Assembly (NCBI RefSeq): GCF_947501665.1
Contig: NZ_CANMWS010000004.1
Coordinates: forward strand, 124,001 to 188,000
DNA from: an uncultured Shewanella sp.
Lineage (GTDB): Bacteria; Pseudomonadota; Gammaproteobacteria; Enterobacterales; Shewanellaceae
Direction of reading: 5' to 3'
DNA length: 64,000 bases
Within the stretch, counting starts at the first letter, position 1. Each line of letters starts with the position of its first letter. A program made the translations under genes and the position numbers. Positions 39,147 through 47,826 of the stretch are shown piece by piece. The notes under the pieces were generated by a model that was not told the DNA's origin, did not search any database, and saw only the letters and a list, made by a program, of their open reading frames with translations.

Positions 39147-39689
39147 CTATTTTGAGGAAAAACACGCAATTTGTAAGGCTTTTGGTGAATAACTTCTCGC
39201 CGTTACCTTATAAAGACCACATTGCTTACCATAAAAATTGACATGTCTAAAACGAGTATTTTTAGACTCTAATTTTCCCAATGGGTTATAAGTCATTTCC
39301 ATATCTATTTCAAACTCACCTAACTTTTCATTGGTATTGGCACAATAAGCCTCAAAGTAAGCCGTACTGACCTCGACTTTATTCGCACGAGTCCGTTTAT
39401 CTTTTGACATAAGCCAACGAATACTTAATTGATTTCCAGCTTCAAGTGACATTGGTAAATTTTCATACCAGTCAATACCGTAAGCACTGCCTTTTTTTAC
39501 TTTTTCATCATTTAAATTCACATCCTCAATACTGGCGGGCAGTTCTAACGTCCCTTTGTAACTCATCTCTAACGCTGCAGAGGCATTACAACCATTATTC
39601 AATGTGTAAACTTCAACTTCACTGGACAAAACAGGATCTGAAGATAATGATAAACCAAACAAAGCACTTAAAATGTAAGATATTTTCAT
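39147..39689 (-). CDS. Exported protein of unknown function
   Basis: A 180 aa protein with signal peptide (hydrophobic residues 3-16, cut near LSSE). The mature part has four cysteines and a beta-rich look (NNGCNASAALEMSY, AYFEAYCANTNEKLG, YGKQCGLYKVTARSY), suggesting a small disulphide-bonded periplasmic domain. No family is recognised. It is a single gene. Confidence 0.6.
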   Translation of the reverse strand: MKISYILSALFGLSLSSDPVLSSEVEVYTLNNGCNASAALEMSYKGTLELPASIEDVNLNDEKVKKGSAYGIDWYENLPMSLEAGNQLSIRWLMSKDKRTRANKVEVSTAYFEAYCANTNEKLGEFEIDMEMTYNPLGKLESKNTRFRHVNFYGKQCGLYKVTARSYSPKALQIACFSSK

Positions 39690-40018
39690 GGCTGCACATC
39701 ATCACTCAATAGAAGAATTCACAGCATACTACTTTAGGCAAGATCCACCACACAATCCTACTTATGGACTATAAACAAACAAAAAAAGAAAAAGCATCAT
39801 GATAAGACACACACAAACACAAGATATTCCTGCCAAAAAACAAAGTTAACACATTGAAAAAATTAACAAATACCTCATTAGGTAACGTCTTCAACTTTCC
39901 ATAAAATATCACTCTGTCAGCTTTTGTAAAGAAGCCACAATTTTATAGAATAATTTATAACCATACAGAATAAACACCAATAACAACAAGTACGTAACAC
40001 AATTAACGATCTAATATT
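39690..40018. other. AT-rich intergenic region
   Basis: No supportable gene or RNA is seen between the start of the exported-protein gene and the terminator of the flavin-oxidase gene. It is A-rich with scattered short repeats; it should contain the promoter of the minus-strand exported protein. Confidence 0.5.
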
Positions 40019-40049
40019 GTTAACGCTCTCTTAGCAAGAGAGCGTTAAC
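40019..40049 (-). terminator. Terminator hairpin of the oxygenase/oxidase operon
   Basis: GTTAACGCTCTC and GAGAGCGTTAAC form a perfect 12-bp stem with a seven-base loop just downstream of the flavin-oxidase stop. Confidence 0.8.
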
Positions 40050-40059
40050 AGCAAACGCA

Positions 40060-41673
40060 TTACTGACAAATTTTTGCTTGTGTATACCAAGCACCGATTT
40101 GACAACTTGTGCCTGCTTCACAATGCTCATCTGTTTCGCAATAACACTCTCCTCTAGCATTACACCCTGGAGTTAAATAATTCTCCAACCCATCTTCTCC
40201 TTTCGCTCGCTCCCAAAACGGATTAGTAAATATATTATGCGGGTCCATTTGATTTTTAAATGCTAAAAAGTCACCCCATTTTTCGAATTTTGCAGGCATA
40301 TTCTCAAATATCGCCACAGAGTTTTTCCCCCAATGCGGCCTTCCTCCATATTTACGAATAGACATTTGCTCAATTTCAAGGTTCACAAAATAATTTTTAG
40401 GCACCGCATTCCCTTCTTGCCTTAACGTATATTCAATACCTAAATAGGCTGTATCACGTCCCGCACTCATCCCCAAATAGCTTGATGATGCTTTACCAAA
40501 ACGAAAGTAAATGCCGTTAAGTGGAAAACACGTTCTTTCATGAGCGGCCAGCACTTCTCTGACATCACGGATCCAATTGGGTAAATCTTCTAACGGAATG
40601 GCGATTTCTTGAAGCGCAATCGGCAACTTATCCCATACACAAGCATCCGTTTCCTTACACTCAAAATATTGCATGAGATCTGATTCGCCCACAGGACTGG
40701 ATAATACGTTTCCAGAATCTACATCCCTAAAATACGACTCATCCCTTGCACCATAACGAATTTTTGCTGCAAGACATTGTAAACCAGAGCCAGGAACCTC
40801 ATGCAGTGCATCAAACAATAAACCAAAGAAATATTCCTGTATATCCGACACATCTGCTTGAGCATTGTAAGCATTACCGGGCGTATCTAATGGCACTTCA
40901 TTATATAAAGTCGTTGCGTATCGACCAATGCCAGGGAACCAAGCAATATTGGCCGAGTAGTTATCTCGTGCAAGATCCAAAATAATGTCTTCTAGGCCAT
41001 CATCACTCATATAACCTTGTACATCAGCAGACACCTTAAAGCCAGACTCAAGTTGAATGGTCGCTTCAACCACAACCCCTAATACCCCCAGATTCACTCT
41101 AGCCGCGTTCAACTCCTCACCAGTCAATGTTCTGAGTTGCCCCAATCCATCGACTATTTTCATCTCAGTAATATAATCAGCCAACATATTACTTTTCTTG
41201 GTTAATGTTGAACCATGCGTGCCACTGCCTAACATACCGCCAATGGTAAAAATCCCCAGTTCAGTGACCATATTCACGCTGAGTTCTTGACTGCGAAGGA
41301 AGTCATTCAAATCATTAAATCGCATTCCACCTTGTACTGTCACCGTTTGATTACTGGCATCAAACGCCACGAGATTATTCATATTTTCTAACGTGATCTG
41401 TACCTGACCATCCCCAGCACAAGCCGCATCGATTTGACTGGCAAACTTTCGGTTACCTGTCATAACCTTTTTTCCATCATTGAGTGCATTTATCACCACT
41501 TGCTGCACTTCTTCAATAGAATGAGGAGCATGAATAACAGCAGGATGACATTCATAGGTATTTTGATAATTTGATAGCGTTTCAGTTGGATCCTCTGTGG
41601 AATACAAACCAAAAGATAAACCTATCACACTGGCTAATCCAAGGATCCCCAACACACTTTTGTTCAACTTCAT
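40060..41673 (-). CDS. Exported FAD-linked oxidase (aldonolactone oxidase type)
   Basis: A member of the VAO/PCMH FAD family resembling sugar-lactone oxidases (L-gulono- or D-arabinono-1,4-lactone oxidase). The FAD domain shows HAPHSIEEVQQVV, VTVQGGMRFNDLNDFL and GIFTIGGMLGSGTHGSTL. A signal peptide or anchor precedes it, so it acts outside the cytoplasm. After the ALO core (NPFWERAKG) comes an unusual C-terminal tail with about eight cysteines, including CNARGECYC and CEAGTSC, which looks like a small disulphide-rich module. ATG 41673 follows AAGGGAG; an ATG two codons upstream is too close to it. Substrate unknown. It is downstream of the carotenoid-oxygenase gene with a 54-base gap. Confidence 0.8.
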   Translation of the reverse strand: MKLNKSVLGILGLASVIGLSFGLYSTEDPTETLSNYQNTYECHPAVIHAPHSIEEVQQVVINALNDGKKVMTGNRKFASQIDAACAGDGQVQITLENMNNLVAFDASNQTVTVQGGMRFNDLNDFLRSQELSVNMVTELGIFTIGGMLGSGTHGSTLTKKSNMLADYITEMKIVDGLGQLRTLTGEELNAARVNLGVLGVVVEATIQLESGFKVSADVQGYMSDDGLEDIILDLARDNYSANIAWFPGIGRYATTLYNEVPLDTPGNAYNAQADVSDIQEYFFGLLFDALHEVPGSGLQCLAAKIRYGARDESYFRDVDSGNVLSSPVGESDLMQYFECKETDACVWDKLPIALQEIAIPLEDLPNWIRDVREVLAAHERTCFPLNGIYFRFGKASSSYLGMSAGRDTAYLGIEYTLRQEGNAVPKNYFVNLEIEQMSIRKYGGRPHWGKNSVAIFENMPAKFEKWGDFLAFKNQMDPHNIFTNPFWERAKGEDGLENYLTPGCNARGECYCETDEHCEAGTSCQIGAWYTQAKICQ

Positions 41674-41727
41674 TTTCATCTCCCTTGAGCTGATGTTTAA
41701 CGTTTCACGCTTTTTATGATTTATCTA

Positions 41728-43584
41728 TTAGGTGAATTTAGGCAGAATATAAGTATTCAATATTTCTTGCACTTCATTAGAATGGCAGGAAATTTTATCT
41801 AAATAATGCTGACCAATATTAGATTTATATGCCGTAACAGGACGCGGACCAATACTGGGCACCCATAGGGCATGGTTAGTTGTTGCAAAACTTAAATCTC
41901 GACTCCCTAAAATACAGATAGCGCCTTGGCTTAAATTTTTCGCATCAAAAATCCACAGCTCTTTACCATTATTTTCTACTTGTGTTGGATGTTTCCTGAC
42001 CACAAAGGTCAGCACGTATCCTTCATCTTGCTGACTAGACCCCATTGCAGACATAAATTGTGGCGTTCGCATGACGCAGTCTTCAGGAAATTGATAACTA
42101 TCGCTGATGGTCATACTATTGCAATCCATATGGATTAGTGCTGACGGAATAGCCACTTGCGGTAAGCTATCATTGGTATAATAGCGGTTAGGATAATCTT
42201 CATAGGCTTTTGCCACTCTTTTCACCAAATGTTCTGGGCGATAACCAATGGCTGACCAATAAATATGCTCAAAGGTCTCAGGGAATTGAAAATGCCCACG
42301 ATAAGCCGGATCGTTCATATCCCAACACAGTTGCTCATCACGGATCACTGAGAAATCCGCTTTAATCTCCATCGCACTTAATGTATTCACTTGAATACGT
42401 GCACGTACGAGCCCCCCCACATCCATTGGTGCCGCCGGATAACCTGCAATATCATCATCCACTCGTCCACCAAAATACAATTGTTCCCAATCAAACTGTG
42501 GCTCAGATTTATCCATCGCTCCTAAGTATTGGCCATATAATGTCACCACATTGCCATCATCATTGTAATTACACATGATGTCAGAGGTATCAAAGTCAAG
42601 CTCAAGATAATCTGCCAATACATCGTTTTGCCCAGCAATTAAATCCGCTTTTCGAATAATCCATACCGGTGTACGATGTTTTTGTGGGGTCACACTTCGA
42701 ATCCCTAAAATACGAGAATTCTCAACTCGCGCAGCCGTTTCAAAAATCAAAATGAATTGACGAGTCACGCTTAATGAATGTGACGTTGCAGAAATATACG
42801 CGTTATCACCATTTCTCAGTTTAACTTGCCATGATTCAAAAGGGCCAACCTCATCCCAGCGAATAAGCTGAATAAAACCATTTCGTGTCCCCGTATCCCC
42901 AGTATTTCCCCCATAATTGATGGTAAAGCACTCTTGATTATTTAAATCAAAATACGGGTGCCCAGTGGTTCTAATTTGTGGGAATAACCACTTATCAGGT
43001 GCCAATAGATCGGCAAAAGGCGGTAGACTAGTACGCCACTCTGAAATTTCACCTATAGGGGTGACCAGCTCTAAGGTTGTTGCATCAAATTCAAATGGCA
43101 TACCGCCTTCATAACTCAATGCAAAACGATTATTTCCCATGTAGTTAGGCGCGGTATTACAATAATTCATAAACCCTAAATTCATACTAAAATAGACCGT
43201 CCCTCCTAACAAAGAGAACTTATCAAATAGCCCTGTAACATGCTGCTGCATAATCGCTGACGGGGTATCTATCATTTTTCGAGTAAAAGACACGCCACTA
43301 TTATTCTCTTGAATAAAATCGATACGAGTCAATGCACCTCTACCATTAGGCGTTAACTGATCGACTTCTAAAGGGATCCCTTCACACATAAAAATATGAC
43401 CATAAAGATCACTGGGTAATTGACCGAATAAAATATCTAACTCACCCGATTGAGCTGACAAACTGGCATTCATTATTGAAGTGGGGAAAGTTGAACTATC
43501 CATTGGCTTTATTTCACTGGAAAAGCCAATAGTAGGTAAAGCTGAAAGTGCACAAGCACTTTTAATAAAGTCTCTTCGATTCAT
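41728..43584 (-). CDS. Tat-exported carotenoid-oxygenase family protein
   Basis: A 618 aa protein starting MNRRDFIKSACALSALP, a twin-arginine signal, then a carotenoid cleavage oxygenase (RPE65/CCD) beta-propeller. LPSDLYGHIFMCEGIP, TGHPYFDLNNQECFTINYGG and SHSLSVTRQFILIFE match family landmarks, the latter two with iron-binding His. In the third iron-site region, where the family has H-H-x-N, this protein reads IMCNYNDDGN, so that His seems lost; a late His is in TTNHALW. It is thus divergent and may not cleave carotenoids. AGGTAAAATAAA precedes the ATG. It heads a two-gene operon with the FAD oxidase. Confidence 0.78.
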   Translation of the reverse strand: MNRRDFIKSACALSALPTIGFSSEIKPMDSSTFPTSIMNASLSAQSGELDILFGQLPSDLYGHIFMCEGIPLEVDQLTPNGRGALTRIDFIQENNSGVSFTRKMIDTPSAIMQQHVTGLFDKFSLLGGTVYFSMNLGFMNYCNTAPNYMGNNRFALSYEGGMPFEFDATTLELVTPIGEISEWRTSLPPFADLLAPDKWLFPQIRTTGHPYFDLNNQECFTINYGGNTGDTGTRNGFIQLIRWDEVGPFESWQVKLRNGDNAYISATSHSLSVTRQFILIFETAARVENSRILGIRSVTPQKHRTPVWIIRKADLIAGQNDVLADYLELDFDTSDIMCNYNDDGNVVTLYGQYLGAMDKSEPQFDWEQLYFGGRVDDDIAGYPAAPMDVGGLVRARIQVNTLSAMEIKADFSVIRDEQLCWDMNDPAYRGHFQFPETFEHIYWSAIGYRPEHLVKRVAKAYEDYPNRYYTNDSLPQVAIPSALIHMDCNSMTISDSYQFPEDCVMRTPQFMSAMGSSQQDEGYVLTFVVRKHPTQVENNGKELWIFDAKNLSQGAICILGSRDLSFATTNHALWVPSIGPRPVTAYKSNIGQHYLDKISCHSNEVQEILNTYILPKFT

Positions 43585-43994
43585 TTTATTTTACCTATTT
43601 AAAATGAGGGTACAGCAAGTCAACCTCGCTAATGAGCAAGTTTATTTATTACAGATATCGCTAAATCAATATAATATAAGAGGAGCTAACCGACTTATTT
43701 AGCGCTCACTAATCCAAGACTTTAAACTTAAGAAAAAGAAAATACAATCATTAAATAATCAGAAAATAATTATCTAACGAGTTAAAAGTAAGAACGAAAA
43801 ATAATTAACGACATGAATTTAATTACAAAAAAACACATAAAATAGAATAACAAACACTGAGTTTATGATAATAACCCTCACTAATAACAGATAAAAAACA
43901 AAACGGTAACCCTATAATAAAGAAAGAGTTTAATTTTATTAATTAGCATTATTAAAACATGACAAAAAATAAATAACATTATATATAAACAACA
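43585..43994. other. AT-rich intergenic region with dispersed motif
   Basis: About 410 bases with no supportable gene. It holds the dispersed word GCTAAATCAATATAA at 43660-43674 and presumably the promoter of the carotenoid-oxygenase operon. Confidence 0.5.
43660..43674. repeat. Dispersed GCTAAATCAATATAA motif, copy 2
   Basis: Fifteen bases identical to words at 20.5 and 60.9 kb, again in intergenic sequence. The base before it differs (C in place of A), so this is the shortest match of the three. Confidence 0.5.
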
Positions 43995-44015
43995 GTGGCC
44001 ATTAAAAATGGCCAC
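43995..44015 (-). terminator. Terminator-like hairpin after pmbA
   Basis: GTGGCCATT and AATGGCCAC form a nine-base perfect stem with a three-base loop, 56 bases downstream of the pmbA stop. The following sequence on the minus strand is T-rich. Confidence 0.7.
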
Positions 44016-44070
44016 ACTAAAGTCTAGTTTATAAGTGTATTTATTATATTAATAAGAAAATAGTATTATT

Positions 44071-45411
44071 TTAATTTCCGGCAACTTTCATATCGCTTAA
44101 TAATATTCCTCCGGTCCGAATTGATGAACGCAAATCTTGATCCTTTGCGACACCGACCATATTGCTATACATATCTTTTAAATTACCCGCAATAGTAATT
44201 TCTTCCACCGGATATAAAATAACACCATTTTCGACATAAAAACCTGCAGCGCCACGAGAGTAGTCACCGGTCACGCCATTCACTCCTTGGCCCATCACCT
44301 CAGTAACCAATAAACCGGTATTCATTTCTTTAATTAATTGAGTAAATGTTTGGCCAGTATTCGATAAGGTCCAATTATAAATCCCCCCCGCATGACCTGT
44401 ATTTGTCATACCGAGTTTTCGAGCAGAATAACTTGTCAGCAAATAACTGGCGAGTCGTCCATTATCAATAATCTGTCTCTCAACCGTCGCAACCCCTTCA
44501 GAATCATAATTAGCACTCGCTAATCCCCCTTGTAAATGAGGTTGCTCAGCAATACTAAACCAATCAGGAAAAATATCAGTATCGATTGCATCTTGTAAAA
44601 AACTGGAATTTCGGTACAGGCTTCCACCACTGATAGCACTCACTAAATGGCCCATTAAACCGGTCGCAATTTCTGGGGAAAATAAAACAGGCAATTGCGT
44701 GGTGGCAATTTTTCGAGCATTTAGACGATCAACTGTTTTTTGCGCCGCTTTCAGCCCTACGGTTTCAGGGGAAGCTAAAGCATTCAGTTGTCTTGCAACG
44801 GTATAATCATAATCACGCTGCATTTTACCTTCTGATTCAGCAATGGCGACACAACTTAAACTATATCGTGAGCTCGCCTCTCCCTGCAAAAATCCATGGC
44901 TATTACCATACACTTTAAACCCCGTATGTGCATTGACGTTCGCACCATCTGAGGTTTTCACTTGCTCATCAGCATCCAAAGCCGCCGCTTCTGCTCGAAT
45001 GGCTAATTCAGTTAATGCTTCAGGTGTTATATCTTCAGGGTAATATAATTGTAAATCATGAAACTCGGTGGCCATTCTATCGGCATCAGCTAAACCACTA
45101 AACGCATCTTCAGAAGTAAAACGCGCAATACCATCGGCCGCTTTCACCGCTTCTTTTATCGCCTCAGGGCTTAAGTCAGATGTGGACGAACTGCCTTTAC
45201 AGCCGCCTCTATACAAAGTGATCCCTAAGGCACCATCTTTATTAAACTCAACAGTTTCGACTTCTTTTAATCGAGTCGAAACCGATAAACCTTGTTGTTT
45301 ACTGATCGCCACTTCGGCGGCATTCGTGCCTAAACTGGCAGCAAATTCAAGTGCCATAGACACGGCATTTTTCAGGGGGGCTAATTCAATATCAATGCTA
45401 GATGAAGACAC
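44071..45411 (-). CDS. pmbA: Metalloprotease subunit PmbA/TldE
   Basis: PmbA (TldE) is the partner of TldD; the pair degrades unfolded peptides and matures some modified peptides such as microcin B17. Family wording: AAEVAISKQQGLSVSTRLKE at the N-terminus, LPVLFSPEIATGLMGHLVSA and the C-terminal segment GVNGVTGDYSRGAAGFYVEN. The length of 446 aa is normal. It is divergent from darP, the standard arrangement in gammaproteobacteria. tldD is not in the window. Confidence 0.95.
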   Translation of the reverse strand: MSSSSIDIELAPLKNAVSMALEFAASLGTNAAEVAISKQQGLSVSTRLKEVETVEFNKDGALGITLYRGGCKGSSSTSDLSPEAIKEAVKAADGIARFTSEDAFSGLADADRMATEFHDLQLYYPEDITPEALTELAIRAEAAALDADEQVKTSDGANVNAHTGFKVYGNSHGFLQGEASSRYSLSCVAIAESEGKMQRDYDYTVARQLNALASPETVGLKAAQKTVDRLNARKIATTQLPVLFSPEIATGLMGHLVSAISGGSLYRNSSFLQDAIDTDIFPDWFSIAEQPHLQGGLASANYDSEGVATVERQIIDNGRLASYLLTSYSARKLGMTNTGHAGGIYNWTLSNTGQTFTQLIKEMNTGLLVTEVMGQGVNGVTGDYSRGAAGFYVENGVILYPVEEITIAGNLKDMYSNMVGVAKDQDLRSSIRTGGILLSDMKVAGN

Positions 45412-45561
45412 AAACGTACTCTATAAGTTAGCGAAAATACCTTTAGCATAACAAACCCCATTCATTAATCCCATTTTCATTTTTTACACTCCCCGTGCCA
45501 ACTGGTTTGAACAAGGGAAAAATGCTAGAATGGAAGTAGATTTAGCTAGAGATTTTTTTTT

Positions 45562-46104
45562 ATGAACATTGTTGGTGATTCCGAACACTTTAAACAACCT
45601 TATGATCAAAATGACGATTATGTCAGCCGCGCAGAAACCAAGCGTGAAATAACCATTTATCAAGATCTAGGTAAACGCCTAGTATCATTGAGTAAAAGCC
45701 AAATAGAAAAGCTAGATCTAGATGAGCTATTATTCGATAATGTACTCAAAGCCAAAACCATCAAAATCAATACTGAAGCCCATCGTCGCCAATTACAATT
45801 TATTGGTAAAATTATGCGCAATGAAGATATTGATGCATTGCAAATTGCACTTAAAAATGTTCTCAACCAGAATCATAACGAAAGTGCTAAAACAAACGTT
45901 GCCGATAAAACCCGTAACCAATTACTGGCTGAAGGTGACATAGCCATTCAATCATTAATTGAGCTGCATCCTCAACTTGAGAGACAAAAACTCAGGCAAC
46001 TTGTTCGTCAAACTCATAAAGAACTCGCCAAAAACCCTGATGTCAATGAATCCAAAGCCGCTAAAGAGTTTAGCCTTTATTTACGCAATGAAATAAATAG
46101 CTAG
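45562..46104 (+). CDS. darP: Ribosome-associated protein DarP (YjgA)
   Basis: A 180 aa, highly charged helical protein: DDYVSRAETKREI, YQDLGKRLVSLSKSQIEKL and EAHRRQLQFIGKIMRNEDID are the YjgA/DarP pattern. The family associates with the late 50S ribosomal assembly intermediate. It is divergent from pmbA, as usual. A 12-bp hairpin lies after it. Confidence 0.95.
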   Translation: MNIVGDSEHFKQPYDQNDDYVSRAETKREITIYQDLGKRLVSLSKSQIEKLDLDELLFDNVLKAKTIKINTEAHRRQLQFIGKIMRNEDIDALQIALKNVLNQNHNESAKTNVADKTRNQLLAEGDIAIQSLIELHPQLERQKLRQLVRQTHKELAKNPDVNESKAAKEFSLYLRNEINS

Positions 46105-46145
46105 TATTTCATTGCGTAAATAAATAATGAACGCAGAATCCTCAA

Positions 46146-46182
46146 GCGAACAATGAAAAGGCTCAACCCCTTCATTGTTCGC
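46146..46182. terminator. Bidirectional hairpin after darP
   Basis: GCGAACAATGAA and TTCATTGTTCGC form a perfect 12-bp stem with a 13-base loop between darP and the convergent small exported-protein gene. Confidence 0.75.
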
Positions 46183-46189
46183 TCAATAC

Positions 46190-46513
46190 TTATTTAATGA
46201 GAAAGCGATTCACCTTAGCTTCACAAGCAGGCTCTTGGTTCTCATCATATCTTATTAAGATTTGCTTTTTTGCCATGAAAGCAGCCATCATCGCACTCAC
46301 TTTGACTTGATAATTTTCATCTTCTTTCGCTAATAAAAAACGTGTTCCAGAATCACAAAGTGACAACTCTTTATCCACATGCTCCGTAATAAATGCTAAT
46401 CCAGTATCAACAGGATAAAGACGAAGAATGTTAACATACTCAGATGATTTCCAACCCGCATAGCCATTCATAGAACAAACAACACCAGCAACTAACGCAA
46501 AAAACCTTAACAT
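46190..46513 (-). CDS. Small exported protein of unknown function
   Basis: About 107 aa with a signal peptide (MLRFFALVAGVVCSMNGYAG) and a short mature domain with two cysteines. ATG 46513 follows AGGGTG; a GTG at 46522 is the alternative. Similar short exported proteins with a conserved late CxAKxNRFLIK-like end occur in marine gammaproteobacteria, without known function; this is from memory. Confidence 0.6.
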   Translation of the reverse strand: MLRFFALVAGVVCSMNGYAGWKSSEYVNILRLYPVDTGLAFITEHVDKELSLCDSGTRFLLAKEDENYQVKVSAMMAAFMAKKQILIRYDENQEPACEAKVNRFLIK

Positions 46514-46696
46514 CAACCACACCCTAAAAAATTAACTTATGAAACAATAATATAACATGAAAAACTCAAAAAAAAACGATACTGAGTGTCTCTCCTCTAA
46601 ATCGCCTTCCACATATTGCACTGAAGGATTTCAATCAACGCTATTAATCCGTGCTACCCTTTGCTCTAATTAGTCGTCTACAGGGAGAGTTGCGCA

Positions 46697-47737
46697 ATGC
46701 CAAAATCAACCATAGATTTACGTTTTAATCGTCATTACGCCAGTAGTAAACAACTGAAACAAAAAACACAACAACGCATTCCGAAATTTGCCTATGATTA
46801 TTTAACCGAAGGTTGTGTGGATGATATTGGGCTAAAGCGCAATCGACAAGTCATGAAAAACATTCATTTTACCCCTGCTTATATCACTTCAAGTTCTGCA
46901 CCTCATCAAACCGTTAATACCCAAGTCTCATTATTTGGCCATACCTATAGCGCTCCCTTCGGAATCGCCCCAATTGGTTTACAAGGCCTAATGTGGCCTA
47001 ATGCACCGATTATTCTTGCCAAAGCCGCATACAAACATAATATCCCTTATATTTTAAGTACGGTGTCATCGGAATCATTAGAACAAATCGCCGAAGCCAC
47101 ACATGGCCAAGCTTGGTATCAATTATATAACCCCACAGAACCACATATTCGTGATGACATCATTGATAGACTCAAAGTCATGCAATACAAAACCTTAGTC
47201 GTAACCATTGATGTGCCCACTTTTGGTTTTCGCCCTAGAGATTTTAATAACGGCCTTGCTATGCCTCCCAAGCTGACGTTAAAAAATGTCTATCAAGCCG
47301 CCATCAAGCCCATGTGGAGCATCAACACTCTCAAACAAGGCATTCCCCAATTTAAAAATTTAAGCCCTTATATGGAAACTAGCAATCGAAAACAAGAACT
47401 CACTGAACTGATGAATACAGCCACTATGGGTGGACTCGATTTTGATAGCCTGAAAGCCATTCGAGATAGCTGGCCTGGAAAGTTAATTATTAAAGGAGTG
47501 ATGAGTGAACATGATTTACAGCAAGCCATTAAATTAGGTAGTGACATTGCAGGAAGCCTCGCATTAGGTGCGCAATTTACCTTTCTCGGTCGGCTTTTCA
47601 TGTACAGTGTCTGTGCCCTTGGCGATGAAGGCGGTCAACATGCCATTGCGATGCTCAAAGCCCAGCTCACACAAATCATGCAACAAGTGGGCGCAAATAA
47701 TATTAATGAATTAACGAATAGAGCCTGCTTAGGTTGA
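46697..47737 (+). CDS. FMN-dependent hydroxy-acid dehydrogenase lacking its active-site segment
   Basis: Lactate/glycolate oxidase family TIM barrel: AYDYLTEGCVDDIGLKRNR, PFGIAPIGLQGLMWP, AWYQLYNPTEP and LVVTIDVPTFGFRPRD are intact. In the family, LIIKGV is followed by a segment with SNHGGRQLDG (the catalytic His and Arg) and the FMN phosphate motif DGGxRxGxD. Here KLGSDIAGSLALGA joins directly, so about 46 residues are gone at residues 281-284. The length of 346 aa, not about 390, agrees. The reading frame is kept and the rest is conserved. The protein cannot work as a normal oxidase. GGGAGAG precedes the ATG. Confidence 0.85.
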   Translation: MPKSTIDLRFNRHYASSKQLKQKTQQRIPKFAYDYLTEGCVDDIGLKRNRQVMKNIHFTPAYITSSSAPHQTVNTQVSLFGHTYSAPFGIAPIGLQGLMWPNAPIILAKAAYKHNIPYILSTVSSESLEQIAEATHGQAWYQLYNPTEPHIRDDIIDRLKVMQYKTLVVTIDVPTFGFRPRDFNNGLAMPPKLTLKNVYQAAIKPMWSINTLKQGIPQFKNLSPYMETSNRKQELTELMNTATMGGLDFDSLKAIRDSWPGKLIIKGVMSEHDLQQAIKLGSDIAGSLALGAQFTFLGRLFMYSVCALGDEGGQHAIAMLKAQLTQIMQQVGANNINELTNRACLG

Positions 47738-47749
47738 TTCTACATAAAA

Positions 47750-47780
47750 ATTGGCATTGACTAATTTAATCAATGCCAAT
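47750..47780 (+). terminator. Terminator-like hairpin after the hydroxy-acid dehydrogenase gene
   Basis: ATTGGCATTGA and TCAATGCCAAT form a perfect 11-bp stem with a nine-base loop just after the stop. Confidence 0.7.
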
Positions 47781-47826
47781 TAAAAAGGGCACATATTCAT
47801 CTAACTCAAACATCCTATTGCCAATA

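Noticed and set aside
45068..45451. Reading frame of 127 codons opposite pmbA
   Set aside because: It is antisense to conserved pmbA codons and lacks initiation signals.
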